Assembly: GCF_964340395.1 (NCBI RefSeq)
Contig: NC_135554.1
Location: 11,420,751 to 11,484,750, forward strand
DNA length: 64,000 nucleotides
Origin: Glandiceps talaboti
Taxonomy: Eukaryota > Hemichordata > Enteropneusta > Spengelidae
Reading direction: 5' to 3'
Shown: positions 1-13,760 of the stretch, piece after piece
Position numbering within the stretch: position 1 is the first letter of the stretch
Layout of the letters: every line of letters starts with the position of its first letter
Notes under the pieces: model-generated
Seen by the model: only the letters and a program-made list of their open reading frames with translations
What the model was told of the DNA's origin: nothing
Database searches by the model: none
Position numbers and translations under genes: made by a program

Positions 1-2942
1 CGAGGCGAGGAACTTTCACACCCCCTCCACTTTCCATGTAATTCAACCACCTGTTGATTGTGGATGTGACCTGTGACCTATCAATATTCATGATCTAATT
101 AGCAGGTATATTCAGTCAGTTGTTGATCTGTATTGTTCTACAAATGTAATGAGACAATCTGGTCGACTCTTCGGGTGGTATATTATCAATGTCATCAGAA
201 CGGTACGGGCATTTGGCAGCTTTGTTTTATTAAAGTACTTGTGTTCGACAAATATTAGAAATGAACTTACACCGAGGATGGTTTCCTAGAGTCGCATATT
301 TTTGCTTTGTATGAAGTAGAAACGACAACTGATTTTCATCAAATTGTTCTCTCTTTTTTTGCATTCGTCGTTAAGTGTCGTGGTGTCGCCATCGTTACGG
401 TAATGGTAATGTTAAAAGAGCATGTCGGATTAAGATAAATATTGGGTGAAAAACTGTTGTCTGACGGAGCGATAAAAGGTTGATCTTGAATAAAAAGAAT
501 TGCCCAATGATATCCTTATGGCTCCAATGATATAACGCTAATGCGAAAACTTGGGATTTATTCATGGTTTTTTAAAGCATGGAAATATATGATACTTCCA
601 TGTTTTAAGTAACACGGCGTGAATTTAAAGACTTTATGCTTGTAGTCTTTTCGAGGTCAATGAGGCCACGCTATGTGTTTTGCCGGACTGCAGTACAGTA
701 TAGAGACACGATCGACGCTCAAAATTCCTTACCAAGTCATGATCGCTTTTCGCCCGACTGGTTAAAATAATTTGTGTTGCTTAGTCACGTTTTCAAAAAC
801 AGCTCCAGGCTGTTTAAATCAGTAAATAGAACTGACCACTTTTAGTCCTTGCCTTTGTTTGTATCCATTTGTAACCAGACAATGTCAATATGGCGTTTTC
901 ATCTATACTTTTCAATGCCGGGAGGTATAATGTATACCAGTTAGTGGGCTACCCAGGGGATGACCAGCCAGTCTACGGCTTCGATGAAAGACGTGTTTTG
1001 TGGAGGCACACACGCGGATTAATACCGACAATTCTGAACGATTGTTCGTTAAAAATTTCACCGAGGTGTTAGCCCCCTACAATCACAATAGCGTTATAAT
1101 TTATTTGTCACTATGCGTGTACATGAAGGACAATCGGTTCAGAGTTTGATTTTTACGCTATTTGTACAAGCTTCTGCTTTCTCTGGTCGGTAATGTACTT
1201 TTTAGTCCACTGTCTACCACTCATGCAGAAATTGAGGACAAACATTGATCAAACAAGTTTATGGTCGTGTATTAGTAATAAATTAATGTTGTGTTACACG
1301 CCTATTTTACCATATAATTTGACCAGCGTCGCACCACCACCTGCAATGCAATAATGTAAGAACATGATTTGTTGCCTCGTCGGAGGTCGAAGGTCAGTGA
1401 AACGCTTCGTAGCAACCATTCAAATTCGACTTGGCGTGTAGCCTAATCGGGTGCTGAACATAGAACCTACACAAAGTATTGGACATTGATCTGTGTATGG
1501 GAGGTTGCTAACTGAGGAGCCTAGGTGTAGAATATATACGTGCATGTGTGCACTCGTCAAATTTCGAAAAATACTTGTAAACGACAATAAGGGGCAAATA
1601 AGAAAACAGGTAAGTTTGAAATCACGGCTATCGGACACTCGTGTCCAAAGCAGGACGATGATGGTGTCGAGTTACAGGTACTCGGTGCTAGAGTTTTGTC
1701 ATTACTGTTTTTAGCTATCCGAGGTCTTGACAACGGCGTATCAGACTGTATTCTGACAGAACAAACACATTTTGACGCCTAATTTGAAGTTAGAATTTTA
1801 CGAGTAACATTTGATTTGTTGAAGTCAACTTGAAAGTTCCCAACGTAGCATAAAGATACAAGGACATGGGTCTTATGGAAGTTGGTTGTTGACATCCTCA
1901 TTTGACAGACACACGGTAACATATTACAACTCAATAGCAATGACGTACCTCTACTACTAAGTTCTAGATAGTTACTGAAATTAACAAATATTTTATACTT
2001 GTAACATTATAAATTCGACAAAGTTAGTGTAAAATTTCATGGTACATATAATTTTCTCAATGAGGGAAACATTAGCTACTCCCATCAATTCATGGCAGTC
2101 AACTTGAATCATTGTTAGACGTACATGTATTTTGACGTGAAGGGTATCACATAACATGTAGTGTGTTCAGATGAAATGCTAGACACCTCTGTGTGTGTCT
2201 GCTAAAGTTCACACCAGCAGGGTGGCTATATAGTGAGCCACGCAACGATAGGATTGTGTGTCTTATACCCTTAGTCCTTAGTCTAAACATAGGGGTATTA
2301 AAGGTGACATATACCTCTACGGTCTACGCGAGTCTACGACATTGTATGCCTGGGATTAAAAACAGATTGGGATTTGTCTCAGCATGGAAGTATAACTATA
2401 CTTCCATGGTCTCAGGTTGACCTTGGTCCTCACGTCATTAAGGGCATTGTCTCAACTTGACTTTGGCGGGTCCTCACGTCATTAGAACTGCATGATAATC
2501 TATGGTGTCAAACCAATAGAAAATACATTAACGTTTGATAAAACATGTGGACACTGGTCACAAATGTAAGAGATTTCCGTAGAATCGAACCTATAGCTTC
2601 CACATTTAATACTTCACGTGTACCAGAGCTCTGACGTGTACAACCTCAGACCACTAGTACAACAGCAGGAACTTCTTAAGCCTCAGTTTATTGCGGCTCT
2701 GTGTCTACGATATTATTATGTATACAATACAATACAATAAACTAACATAGCAATTTACTCTTTGTTATGCAAATTATTCCATACATCTATTCTTCCGATC
2801 TTGTGGTATAGTCAAGAAATGCTACTATGCAAATACTTGCGGGATCTTATTAAATTGAAAGTGTTTTTACCAACATGGAGGGTCTATGATTTGTGTACAT
2901 TATAGTGGATAGTAAATTTCCTTTCGTTGCTGAGTACGTCAT
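1..2942. other. Noncoding upstream DNA, no gene recognised
   Basis: I see no recognisable protein or RNA gene here. A 60-codon open frame at 890-1072 has no family resemblance and no convincing flanking splice signals. Two short phrases ending in 'gtcctcacgtcatta' recur at about 2428-2440 and 2470-2482, a small local duplication. The stretch could hold the promoter or first noncoding exon of the Tctex1 gene downstream, but nothing in the sequence identifies it. Confidence 0.5.
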
Positions 2943-3035
2943 TTGTTGTTGTTATTGTTGTTGTTGTTGTTGCTGCTGCTGTTGTTCTTTCTGCTTTTGT
3001 TTTTGTTTTTGTTATTGTTATTGTTTGTATTTGTT
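2943..3035. repeat. (TTG)n / (TTTTG)n microsatellite
   Basis: This is an impure run of TTG and CTG triplets passing into TTTTG units. The leucine/phenylalanine-rich open frame across it is a product of the repeat and not a gene. Confidence 0.9.
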
Positions 3036-4425
<1,390 letters not shown>

Positions 4426-5228
4426 ATTGAAAGTGATGGTGATAGAAGTACGTGGCGTCGTTGCCATGATAAGCACAATGCCATGCATAACAATACTTCG
4501 ACGCCTACCAGATGTACCATTTGTATGTGGAACCTTGGTGAAGTCATTACTCGTCACACAAAGAACACACCGTAGCTGTTATTGCTTTTAACAAAAGTTC
4601 AACCAAGCTTGACCAACGTCTAATTTCAGACTATAACAAAGAGAATTATTATGCTAATTACTATCCACCTTTTTTACAGGCCCCACTTAGTGACTGATTG
4701 AAGTAAAATAATGATTGCAAATCCTACATTAGGCTAGGGTTCAATCAAAGGTAATGGGTACGGTCGGTCTCATAGTACACATGCAAACACTTCAAACAGC
4801 ACTCTACCGAACTACGATAAAATGTATTGATTTTATTTGTTTAATCATTACAGAAGAGTGTGTTTCAGAGTTCACAGTATGCGATACAACTTGTAAACTT
4901 CTCACACGTTCTGACAAGTTCAATGTTAACGTTGTAGGTAACTTCTGTGTTTGCACTTGATTTGTTCAAACTCACCTACGTGATACAACATCGAAATACC
5001 AAATTCCAGGTCTGTGTATGTTAACTCAAGATTTCTCTCACACAACAATAAGGAGTGTATTTCATTGAAATTGTTTCAACTGCTAAAGTAGCAAAATACG
5101 AATTCCAAGGTTAACTGATATTGGTTCAATATGTAGCAACATCCTTTTATGATGTTAATCGTACCACCACGTATTCAGTTAATTAAAGTAAATTGTCTTA
5201 TTTCCATAAAGCATCGTTCAAGAGTGCA
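4426..5228. other. Noncoding, probably intron of the Tctex1 gene
   Basis: No exon is recognisable here. The strong branch point and acceptor at its right edge imply that at least the end of this stretch is intronic, belonging to a gene whose upstream noncoding exon I cannot locate. Confidence 0.4.
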
Positions 5229-5266
5229 TACTAACAACTGCGGTTTGCTTCTTTACTTTCTTACAG
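5229..5266 (+). promoter_or_regulatory. Branch point and 3' splice site before the Tctex1 exon
   Basis: A perfect TACTAAC branch-point consensus lies at 5229-5235. It is followed by a pyrimidine-rich run and TTACAG ending at 5266. The spacing of about 30 nt is ideal. This implies that the exon starts at 5267 and that an upstream, presumably untranslated, exon exists. Confidence 0.75.
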
Positions 5267-5439
5267 ACCAGCTGAGCTAGGTTCCATGCTTGGTAAACAA
5301 TACGGTTGCTACGAAGGGTCGCTTTGAGTGTGATTTTGTGAAGTTGGGCGTGCCGAGGACTGATACACGTCCAACCAAAGGTGTTACAATAAATCTGTTG
5401 AGCTGTCCAGTCGAGTGTTGCCTCATCGTCACAATATCG

Positions 5440-6066
5440 ATGGCTACTTTAAGCGAACGGAACGTACAGAATTTAGAAGGCCAGCATCCAGTACGGAAGA
5501 TGTCGGTAGCGTCGAGAAAAACCTCCGTCAGTTCTGGATCCGGACACACTGGTCCAGCTGGACCAGTTGGCCCTGCTCACCGATGGAGAAAACTTTCCCG
5601 TACAATGTCTGTAGCAATGGGACTCGGACGAAGGTTTTCATATCTTGGAACCAGACCTTCTATAGCAGGCACCTCTGACCATGTTAGGATACCGAAGATC
5701 GAAGTCAAATACGAGAACACTTACCGCATGAAACCCGACGAGGGTAAAAAATTCAAAGCCGAGACCGTACAGAATGTGGCACAAGACATCTTGGACTGGC
5801 AACTGAAAGACGTCCGCTACGACCCGACCTCGTCCGCTATTATTGCTCAAAATCTGACCGATACCATCAAAACCCGTGTGAAGGAAATGAATTTCCAACG
5901 ATACAAAATAATCGTAAATGTTTACATAGGTTCTCAGAAGGGACAGGGAATGCAAATGGCGAGTCGTGGCATCTGGGACTCCGAAACTGACAATTTCGCC
6001 TGTGCAACTTACACCAACCAATCGCTATTCTGTGTGGCAATGATCCATGGAATTTATTTTGAATAA
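5440..6066 (+). CDS. Tctex1-domain dynein light chain (DYNLT4/DYNLT5-like), 208 aa
   Basis: The product is a Tctex-type dynein light chain. Family members dimerise and bind dynein intermediate chains or cargo, and several act in cilia. The C-terminal half (residues about 90-208) is a complete Tctex1 domain. It opens at the family hallmark ENTY (92-95), followed by the amphipathic helices, then RYKIIVNVYIG (154-164), SRGIWD (175-180) and the terminal YFE (206-208). The N-terminal 85 residues are low-complexity and basic, with SVASRK, SRTMSVAM and a GPAGPVGP run, as expected of the DYNLT4/5 subgroup, which carries an extended N-terminus. The start is chosen at 5440 because upstream in-frame sequence back to the stop at 5279 has no other ATG and looks non-conserved. 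The -3 base is T, so the Kozak context is weak, but +4 is G. A short out-of-frame uORF starts at 5285. The whole coding region lies in one exon beginning at 5267. Symbol left open because DYNLT4 and DYNLT5 cannot be separated by eye. Confidence 0.9.
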   Translation: MATLSERNVQNLEGQHPVRKMSVASRKTSVSSGSGHTGPAGPVGPAHRWRKLSRTMSVAMGLGRRFSYLGTRPSIAGTSDHVRIPKIEVKYENTYRMKPDEGKKFKAETVQNVAQDILDWQLKDVRYDPTSSAIIAQNLTDTIKTRVKEMNFQRYKIIVNVYIGSQKGQGMQMASRGIWDSETDNFACATYTNQSLFCVAMIHGIYFE

Positions 6067-6503
6067 GTAGTATATAGTACAAATAGCAATGGACATCGCT
6101 TTTAAAATGGAACTGGAAGGTACACCTTTTTGTTACCATTAATGTAAAAAAATAATATAATTTTATAACAATAAGTGCGCATGAGATTAGTATATTGTAC
6201 CAATTAATTTCCTGAGCAATCAGTGTTATCTGCCACTACCAAGGTCAAGTCGATCCATGTATAAGGACAGTGTACACCTCAGAACATTATGACATTGATT
6301 TGTGCAGTACGTAGTCTTAACAGGGTACAATTCTGTCGGCAATTGCAATTTACTAAACTAGTATTTGCAGTCAACTTCAAATCAGCCGTTTATCATGTTG
6401 AAATAATTGGTTAAATTTTCTGTAAATATTGTTGTAGAGCAAAAATATTTGTACTATAGACCTCGGACCACTAAAACTACGGTGATGTGAGTATAGACGA
6501 AGT
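6067..6503. other. Probable 3' UTR and flank of the Tctex1 gene
   Basis: Sequence after the stop is AT-rich. No canonical AATAAA occurs in the first few hundred bases. The nearest are at 6667-6672 and 6791-6796, so the 3' end is uncertain. Confidence 0.4.
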
Positions 6504-6540
<37 letters not shown>

Positions 6541-6568
6541 CGATGATGATGATGATGATGATGATGAC
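6504..6568. repeat. (CAA)n-(GAT)n compound microsatellite
   Basis: Roughly a dozen CAA triplets are followed directly by GAT triplets. Open frames reading poly-Val/Ile through it on the minus strand are artefacts. Confidence 0.95.
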
Positions 6569-8699
6569 AACACTTAACGACGACGATGACGTACGACTAC
6601 TTCTACAATCGTCACCACCAACAGAAACACTTTTTAAGGCAAGTTGACACGAAAAGGCAAAACCAAAATAAACTTTAAAAGAAAAAAGAAGAAGAAATAT
6701 GACAATCATTTACTCATACTTCAAGTTCAAATCACCAAATAACGAGTGGAACATTTTTGGATTGTCGATCGATATTAGTTATTAATTAGTAATAAAAACC
6801 TGTACATATACAATATATTCCATTTAGTAAGACAATACACCTACTATTATTTTCTATATCTATGGGGTAAATTCTATATCACACCGATCCTTCACAGCTG
6901 GTAGAATTTCTGATAAGTAGGTAATTAATCTCAGTACCGAATTCGTGCGTTTTGCCGTCTTTTACGCTTCACAAGTTCGTGGTATCAAACACCTGAGATA
7001 AAAATCACAAGGACTGAATTTGTCATTTTGTTCCAAAGCAACGACATTTTACGTGTTTTTTTTGTTTGATTTAGGAATACCGTATTTTTAGGGTTTTTTT
7101 CTGTGGCACGGAATTAACGATACGAGACCCGTGTCACATCATGCTAGGAGAGGTCACATGAGGTCATTAATCATATACCAGTTGTTGTATCCCTACTGTG
7201 GACACCTTCAGTCAATATGTTTAATCAGCTAACGGTAGCAGTGACTTTAATTAATTTATTAATACATTCCAGACATTTTTTAACTCGGTTATACGGCGTG
7301 ACCATTTAGCTATATACTCATAATTATGTAAACTAATTGAAGATTGTCAATAGGCCATAGCAACAGTGCACATGTCTGTTATGATCATTTTGTTTTCTGT
7401 CGGAATAATCACCTGATCACTGTAGTAACGCCGATAACCTATTATCACAATATTGATTTTTTTTTGAGAATTTTATTTTCAACTTTGTAAATAAAAAGTA
7501 TTAGTACAAATATAAAACTTTTACAATGAACTGTATAATCTATTTTGTTTTATTTGTGGTAAATTCTGAAATTGAGAGATTTCACAATATCGCCATTGTC
7601 CTTTCCCAACCTATGCATGATGCATAAAGGCTTAAAGTCCATGTCGGGTGGCAATATACCAGTTCTGTCAACTAACTTTGACGTGACTAGCATACGTACA
7701 TTGTGGTATACGTATCTACGATATGTCATGCGATTGATGTGCGTTGGAAGTTTACAGTATTGATCGGTGTCGGAGTAGGACTGACAAATAGTAGAAGAGA
7801 GCCAAAGGTCACTTTTACGACAATTTTTCTAGTGTGACAATGTGACACATCATAACATAATGGTGTCAGTACAAGTGGTACGGACATTCGTAGAACTGCA
7901 ACAAATGGTTTAGACTTCACGAAGGCTATAGTTGGGGGCTATGGTGATCACAAACAGTGGACGGAACTCCGCCATATTTAAAAAACACACACGTCACCTG
8001 CACTATTTTGATAGTCCGATAGGGATAAGACCATTGTAGAAAAACAGTCACTATGTGCTTTGTTCATAGGGTCATGCTGTAAATACTTTATATGTAAACT
8101 TAAGCCTTGTGCATATTTGCAAACATGGTATAAATAATCCATTTTGTCAGTTTTACTGTAATCGATTATTTTAGATCAGAGTGCTCTTGTCTTGTCATCT
8201 AGTATATATATGGCTATCAAGTAGTTCTTTAGAACGATAGAATGACCTTCAAAAAATTGGATTACAGAGAACTAGTATTGATTTAGTCTTAACTTGTTGT
8301 TCTTCTTTTTAACTTGTTGTTGTCATTTTACCGTTTTTTTTAATCCTAACTCCGTGTACGTGGTCTTTAGAGGCCAGGTTTCGCACATGCCAAAAGCGCT
8401 TAGGGACGATCGCACTGTCACACAAGCTCAATAAACAACCTTTGTTAGTTTGTTTAGGGTAGGGGTCTGGCGTCAATGCGATTGCTGAACTTCATCTTCG
8501 CACGTATTTCTCACCAAATTTAGAAAACATTCATATCTTCAGTGACAACAAGTTAATATGTATTTAGGGGACAGGGTTGGCCATCACGGTTATTATAATT
8601 TCTCTTTGAATTTGCCAACGTTTTCGATCGTCGCCACAGTTATCGACATATTTTCATGACAATCTTAATTTTAGTATAAGTTAGGCAAGACAGACTAAA
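6569..8699. other. Noncoding, nothing recognised
   Basis: Short open frames only, and none resembles a known protein. No clear repeats or RNA genes were found. Confidence 0.5.
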
Positions 8700-8996
8700 A
8701 ACCTGTTACAAACAGGGGATGTAATAAACAACTGAACTGGATTAATAACACTTGGCACAGCATGTTGGAAGTACAGAGACTTGTATTACATTCCACCATT
8801 TGATAAAAAAAGTTTTATGGCCACTTTACAAAATAGTTTATGTTCACAAACAAATTTCCATGGCTCATGGCATTTTATGTACACATAAAGAGGCTATAAA
8901 ACTGTTCTTATCAAACCATGGTGTGTAATACAACTCTCTGCTGTTCCAACATGCTGAGCCAATTCTGTTCTTTACTTTCCACATGTGTAACAGGTT
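8700..8996. mobile_element. Foldback/MITE-like element with about 130-150 bp inverted arms
   Basis: The ends read AACCTGTTAC and GTAACAGGTT. Further inside, CAGCATGTTGGAA, TTGTATTACA and TTTGATAA on the left reappear reverse-complemented in the same order on the right, so nearly the whole 297-bp unit can fold into a hairpin. There is no coding capacity. No convincing target-site duplication is visible, so superfamily is unassigned. Confidence 0.75.
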
Positions 8997-10681
8997 CCGT
9001 TCGTACACGGTCTGATGTCAGCAGTTGTAATGTTTGAACTTGAAATATTGCCCTGCTTCTTCTAATCTATAATTTCCCCTAAAATATTTTTAAAAAAATG
9101 AATTCGCGACGACCTCGGTATAATTATAATGACAGACACATACACTCAGTATAGCAACATATATTGCTAAACGTACAGGTATTTAATTCACGTGTTTCAA
9201 GTTTCAATGGGCAAACACGTTGTCCATGTCTCAACTGCTACGTCCAAGTAACCAAACAACAAACCCGTGTGTGATTAATGTTCTCCTCATTACTATGATG
9301 GTCGTCGCCACCGAGTCGATGTGATTACATGTAATTTTTCACGCATCGGCGACTTTGTTGTCAGTAACGTAAAGACCGTCTCAAAACAATGCAGCGCGTG
9401 TTGCTGTGACGCATGACACCACGAATTAGTAGACTTGGCCGTGCGTTTTGTCTTTTTTTATCACATTCTTGTGGATTTTGGTCTTGTACATTGGTGTGAG
9501 AAATCCAGTGAGTTCCCACCCATTATTCATGGCTTAAATGCCAATGATAAATGTACTGTCAAGTAATTATGTAGGTAGAGTTCTCATTTCTCAGTATAGT
9601 GTTAAACAAATGTTTGGTCGCTGAGGGGGTGAAAATAATTGTGTTTATGCCACTACTGGCAATAATGACATCGAACATTCGTGTTCATTCAACAGCTAGC
9701 TGTGAGATTTACGACGAGAAAAATTTCCATTAGATTTCAACCCCGACGTGAAAGAACCAGTTCAATATATATATGTGTTGATAGTCCATCCACGTCAAAT
9801 CGTATTGTTGGCACTCGTGTGTGTTACTTGTCTGTGGTGTATGACAAACATATACATTGTTTGCAAACTTCTGATCCGCGCGACCTCTATCAAAGAGGAC
9901 TTACATTTTTAATGACCTCTATGTATGCATTGAGACTCTCCATGAAAATTCCACTACACAAAAACATTCTTGTACTCTTGGTGAAGTAGCTAAGCGAGTG
10001 TAGCTTCCGATCCCACCGAGAATTTTTTAAGCTGTGCAAGGAGTACATAAAACAACCTATTTAATAGAGTGTTTCGATCTTCTAATGAGTTGTAATTTTC
10101 TGGTTCGCCAATGTAATGACACCACTCAAATACGTACTAAATTTGAACAATAAAAAGTTCCCTCGTCGGTCACGCATGCATGAGTATTTCTTTCATTTCA
10201 GATCTCGACCAATTGTTCAGTTCGCGTTGCCTTCACTCTGAGATCTATAGGGTAATATAATATACTAGTAGTAGTGGCAGTGTCATGAGGTTTCATCAAT
10301 ACAAGGTTCCTTTATTAATTGGTTATCTGTCTTTGGTATGTAAATGTTCGAGTACATATACCGGCCAACTTGGAGTCGGATATGGTTAAAATGATCCAGC
10401 ATTCGTTGAGTACCAACCGATTTCTTGAATACATTGAATCTAAAATCATAAAGCTTTTGTCATTGTAGTGCAACCATAGTCACTGATATATGAGTGCAAC
10501 CAAAGTTCACGAGTGGTGTATGAAACCTGTGATTGTATCAAACGTTGTCCTTGCACCCATCCACCCCATACACATAGTCATGGTCTTTTCAAAGATTAGT
10601 ATACGGTGTTTAGATCTGTACAATCCCAGTTCTTTGATATTATTTGGTTAATAATATCAATAGACGCTGCTGTCCTTGTAC
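8997..10681. other. Noncoding, nothing recognised
   Basis: Includes a 102-codon open frame at 9681-9989 with no recognisable domain and no supporting splice or codon signals. I regard it as chance. Confidence 0.45.
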
Positions 10682-11490
10682 TTAGGGAGCATTCAGTAAT
10701 TACAAGGGGGGGGGGATTAAGCCTGATCTGTTGCGTAAATTGTGACCCTCCCCCGATTCCGTTTTCTATGTATTCTAAGAAGTGACTCTCCCTCAACTTC
10801 CTGTTCAAAGACATGACCCCTCCCCTGTTCAATTATTTTAAAAACATGAGTTAAAATACTACCAGGCGTTAAAGAAAGAGACACGACTACCATAATCAAT
10901 TTTCATGAGGACTTGGTTGTTTCCCATTACTACCAGCAATGCCGTGCAATGAACCGGAGTGAAGGCACTGCATTAATTAATATTCATGTTTTGATTTGAT
11001 TGACTAAGAAGGCCAGAACTCTCAAAAACTATCGATGGATGCACAACCAAAATTGCTGGAACCTAGGTCAACACCCCCCATTAATTCCACCACGTTGTCC
11101 CCAATATCTAACCACATATAGACTTATTCCCACCCCCACCCCCTTCATCACTCCTGTGAGACCCACTCATCTCCTCACAACATAACTGACAATTTATTCA
11201 CTGCATAGTTGTCAGCAACGACATGACTGATGTATTCCTATAGTATGGTACTTTACAACAGTGGTAGTGGTAAGATGTTACAGCAGTGGAAAAATAAACG
11301 GGTGGCAGCGATGGGATTGTGCCAAAATCAGAAAAATGGTGCAGTTAGATACTACAATGAGTCAAGGTAATATATTACCCACACCCACTTTTTAAAAAAA
11401 ATTTGACCGTCCCCGAAAACAATTAAAAAAAATATATACACCCACCTAATTCCCCCACCCTCCCCCTAGTAATTACTGATGCCTCCCTTA
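10682..11490. mobile_element. PIF/Harbinger-like nonautonomous DNA transposon, about 803 bp
   Basis: Imperfect terminal inverted repeats of about 26 bp begin GGGAGCATTCAGTAATTAC at 10685 and are mirrored at 11462-11487. Both ends are flanked by the trinucleotide TTA (10682-10684 and 11488-11490). A 3-bp TWA target duplication with G-rich inverted ends is the known signature of the PIF/Harbinger superfamily. There is no transposase frame inside, so the copy is nonautonomous. The superfamily call is inference from the ends only. Confidence 0.65.
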
Positions 11491-13312
11491 TCTCGAAATG
11501 TCTCCGATCCTTCTGGGATCCGATAGGGAGTACATTGTTCTTTCATGCCTGTGTGATTTTGTTTTTCTTTAATGTTTGAGTGGACCTCCTCGGCCACTAG
11601 TACTGTAATCACTACATATAGCCCTAGGCCTACATACACCGACGGATCAATTTAAATGTAACTTGAGACTACTCCTTTTTTAAATGCTCAATCGAAAGTC
11701 AACCAAGGAATATATAGCCGCTGGTAATTTCTCCCAATTATCCTCCATGTAATGGTAATACATTCCTGCATGATCTGACCTTTGACCTCGAATCTTTTTT
11801 ATTTTGAAGGACAAAAAAAAGTAGCCATTCTCACGAACCTAATCAAAGTACCTGGTACTACATATAAAAGTTTCCTTCGGGTTGTTCTGCTAAAATACTA
11901 CGCTCACGATAAGACCCCTGAGCTGAGGTCTATGGTAGAGTCTGGCCTAACATATGTGTTGTAAAGTAAGCCTACTGAAGAGGTTCCGTAAACTGACTGC
12001 ACGTTAATTTTGCAATGATGACAACACGTTGATTATTATATGTTCAATACATAATATGAAGTCAATGACGTTTGTTTTTAACTAATAGTATGTAAATTAT
12101 ATATGCACGTAAAATACATGATATACCCAAAATGTGACGTTTATCATATGTTCAATATAGGCCAAAAATCTGATGTCTGTGACTTTCGTAATACTGGTTA
12201 CTCTTATTTCTATATCTTAAGAATGCAAATTTAAAATTTAATTCACCTTTATGCATATCATCAACCATAACAAATCACACGTGTTTGATGTAGTTTTTAT
12301 GTAGTTTTTGAGTGTGATGTGTAATTTGCATACATAATTATTTTTGATAATTGGGCAACATCTTTAGAAATACAAGCTTCAAGTTTCAGATAATTTAGTA
12401 TATGCAATGGTGGTAAAGAAGTGCATGTCATGATGTGTCCTTTAAATCTTGTTGATGTAGCTTGTAATCCCAAAGATTCATTTGCATAACGAGTTTTCGT
12501 TAATTAGGCAATGTGTTAACTGTGCAAGCTTCAAATTTCATATAGTTTCATATAATTAATTTTCCAAGTACATTATGTACAATACCTATAGGTCAGAATT
12601 TTGCCTTCCAACATTGTATCCAGGACCAAAAATGTATGGTTTTGCCCTTACGGGAGGCATTCAGTTTAATTCTGGTAAAGTTTAGTGGGGTAGACAAAGT
12701 GAGAGTATAACATTGAACAGTATGTCATTGTCGATAATTGACCTCCGTTGTCCCCAATTATCTTCACCTACCATTCTGCATTGACTTGTATGCTTGCTAT
12801 TTGCGTATGTTGAGTATTTGTTTATGAATATGTTTTACAAAAGGAATTGGGGGTTTTGTTAACAAGGTCAAATTATCCACTGTGTTTGTGACTGTATTGT
12901 AAATCAATATTGATTCGGAAGTGACTTATATGTACACATACAAAGCAAATAAATTGTGATTGGTGACGAGGACACACTGGATCCCATTGTATGTACAACA
13001 ACAAAAACTCGTACGTGAGCTGACATGGCAACATTCAATACGAACTGGGCACTGACATTGAAGATGAAAGGGTGACATATATTTTTCATCGGCACCGCTA
13101 TACCGTATATACTTACGAGTGTGACTGTTGGAAGAGTTTAGCGCCACCAACCGTTACAAAAGTTCGATAATGCTACCGAGCACAGCACTCTAGCTCAAAT
13201 CTTGTGCTATCCTCGATCGATTCATAAGATCTCTCTTCATGATGGGGAGAGATGATTTGATACCACGTTGGCATACTGACTATTTCAGGACGTATCGCAT
13301 ACAACCCCTATT
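11491..13312. other. Noncoding, nothing recognised
   Basis: AT-rich intergenic sequence with loosely repeated phrases such as 'atatgttcaata' near 12040 and 12150. No gene or intact mobile element is supported. Confidence 0.5.
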
Positions 13313-13452
13313 TACGAAAAGCCTATTAGGGACTTTTCCGTAATGGCGGAATATACGAACGGAGATTAGCCCATGACGCAATGCTTTAATGACGTATAAA
13401 CTATGAACTATGGAGTGTGAAGTTTGACGTCCCTAATAGCCTTTCGTACATA
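13313..13452. mobile_element. Short inverted-repeat element (MITE-like), about 140 bp
   Basis: The left end has AAGCCTATTAGGGACT and the right end has the near reverse complement GTCCCTAATAGCCTTTCG. The right half plus about 40 bp of flank recurs at 15700-15771. Too short to classify. Confidence 0.55.
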
Positions 13453-13525
13453 TTGCCTCATCAATTGGTATGTAATATTGTTGTGTTTTTTTCATAAGGT
13501 TCGTTTTCATTGATTTGAAAGCAAT

Positions 13526-13526
<1 letters not shown>

Positions 13527-13556
<30 letters not shown>

Positions 13557-13577
13557 GAGAGACAGAGAGACAGAGAC

Positions 13578-13608
<31 letters not shown>

Positions 13609-13630
13609 GGGACAGAGACAGAAGGAGAGC
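13527..13630. repeat. (GA)n / (GACA)n microsatellite
   Basis: GA dinucleotides are interrupted by CAGA units. It lies just upstream of the (ATGT)n array that borders the Penelope-like fragment. Confidence 0.9.
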
Positions 13631-13692
13631 GAGCTTATATTACTATTCCGCCCTCACCGTTGAGAATGGTTGTGAATAAACGAAAGATATGC

Positions 13693-13760
13693 TGATGTAT
13701 GTATGTATGTATGTATGTATGTATGTATGTATGTATGTATGTATGTATGTATGTATGCAT
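13693..13760. repeat. (ATGT)n microsatellite abutting the PLE coding fragment
   Basis: About 16 tetranucleotide units run directly, in frame, into the Penelope-like coding fragment with no spacer. The array therefore marks the 5' truncation point of the element. Confidence 0.95.

Noticed and set aside
890-1072. Possible 60-aa exon or small gene
   Set aside because: No family resemblance, no convincing splice sites, and no codon or repeat evidence. Length is within chance.
2583-2600. tRNA-like B-box phrase (GAATCGAACC on the plus strand)
   Set aside because: No matching A box, acceptor stem or anticodon arm could be found around it.
9681-9989. 102-codon open frame
   Set aside because: No domain, no splice context, and low-complexity neighbours. 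Considered chance.
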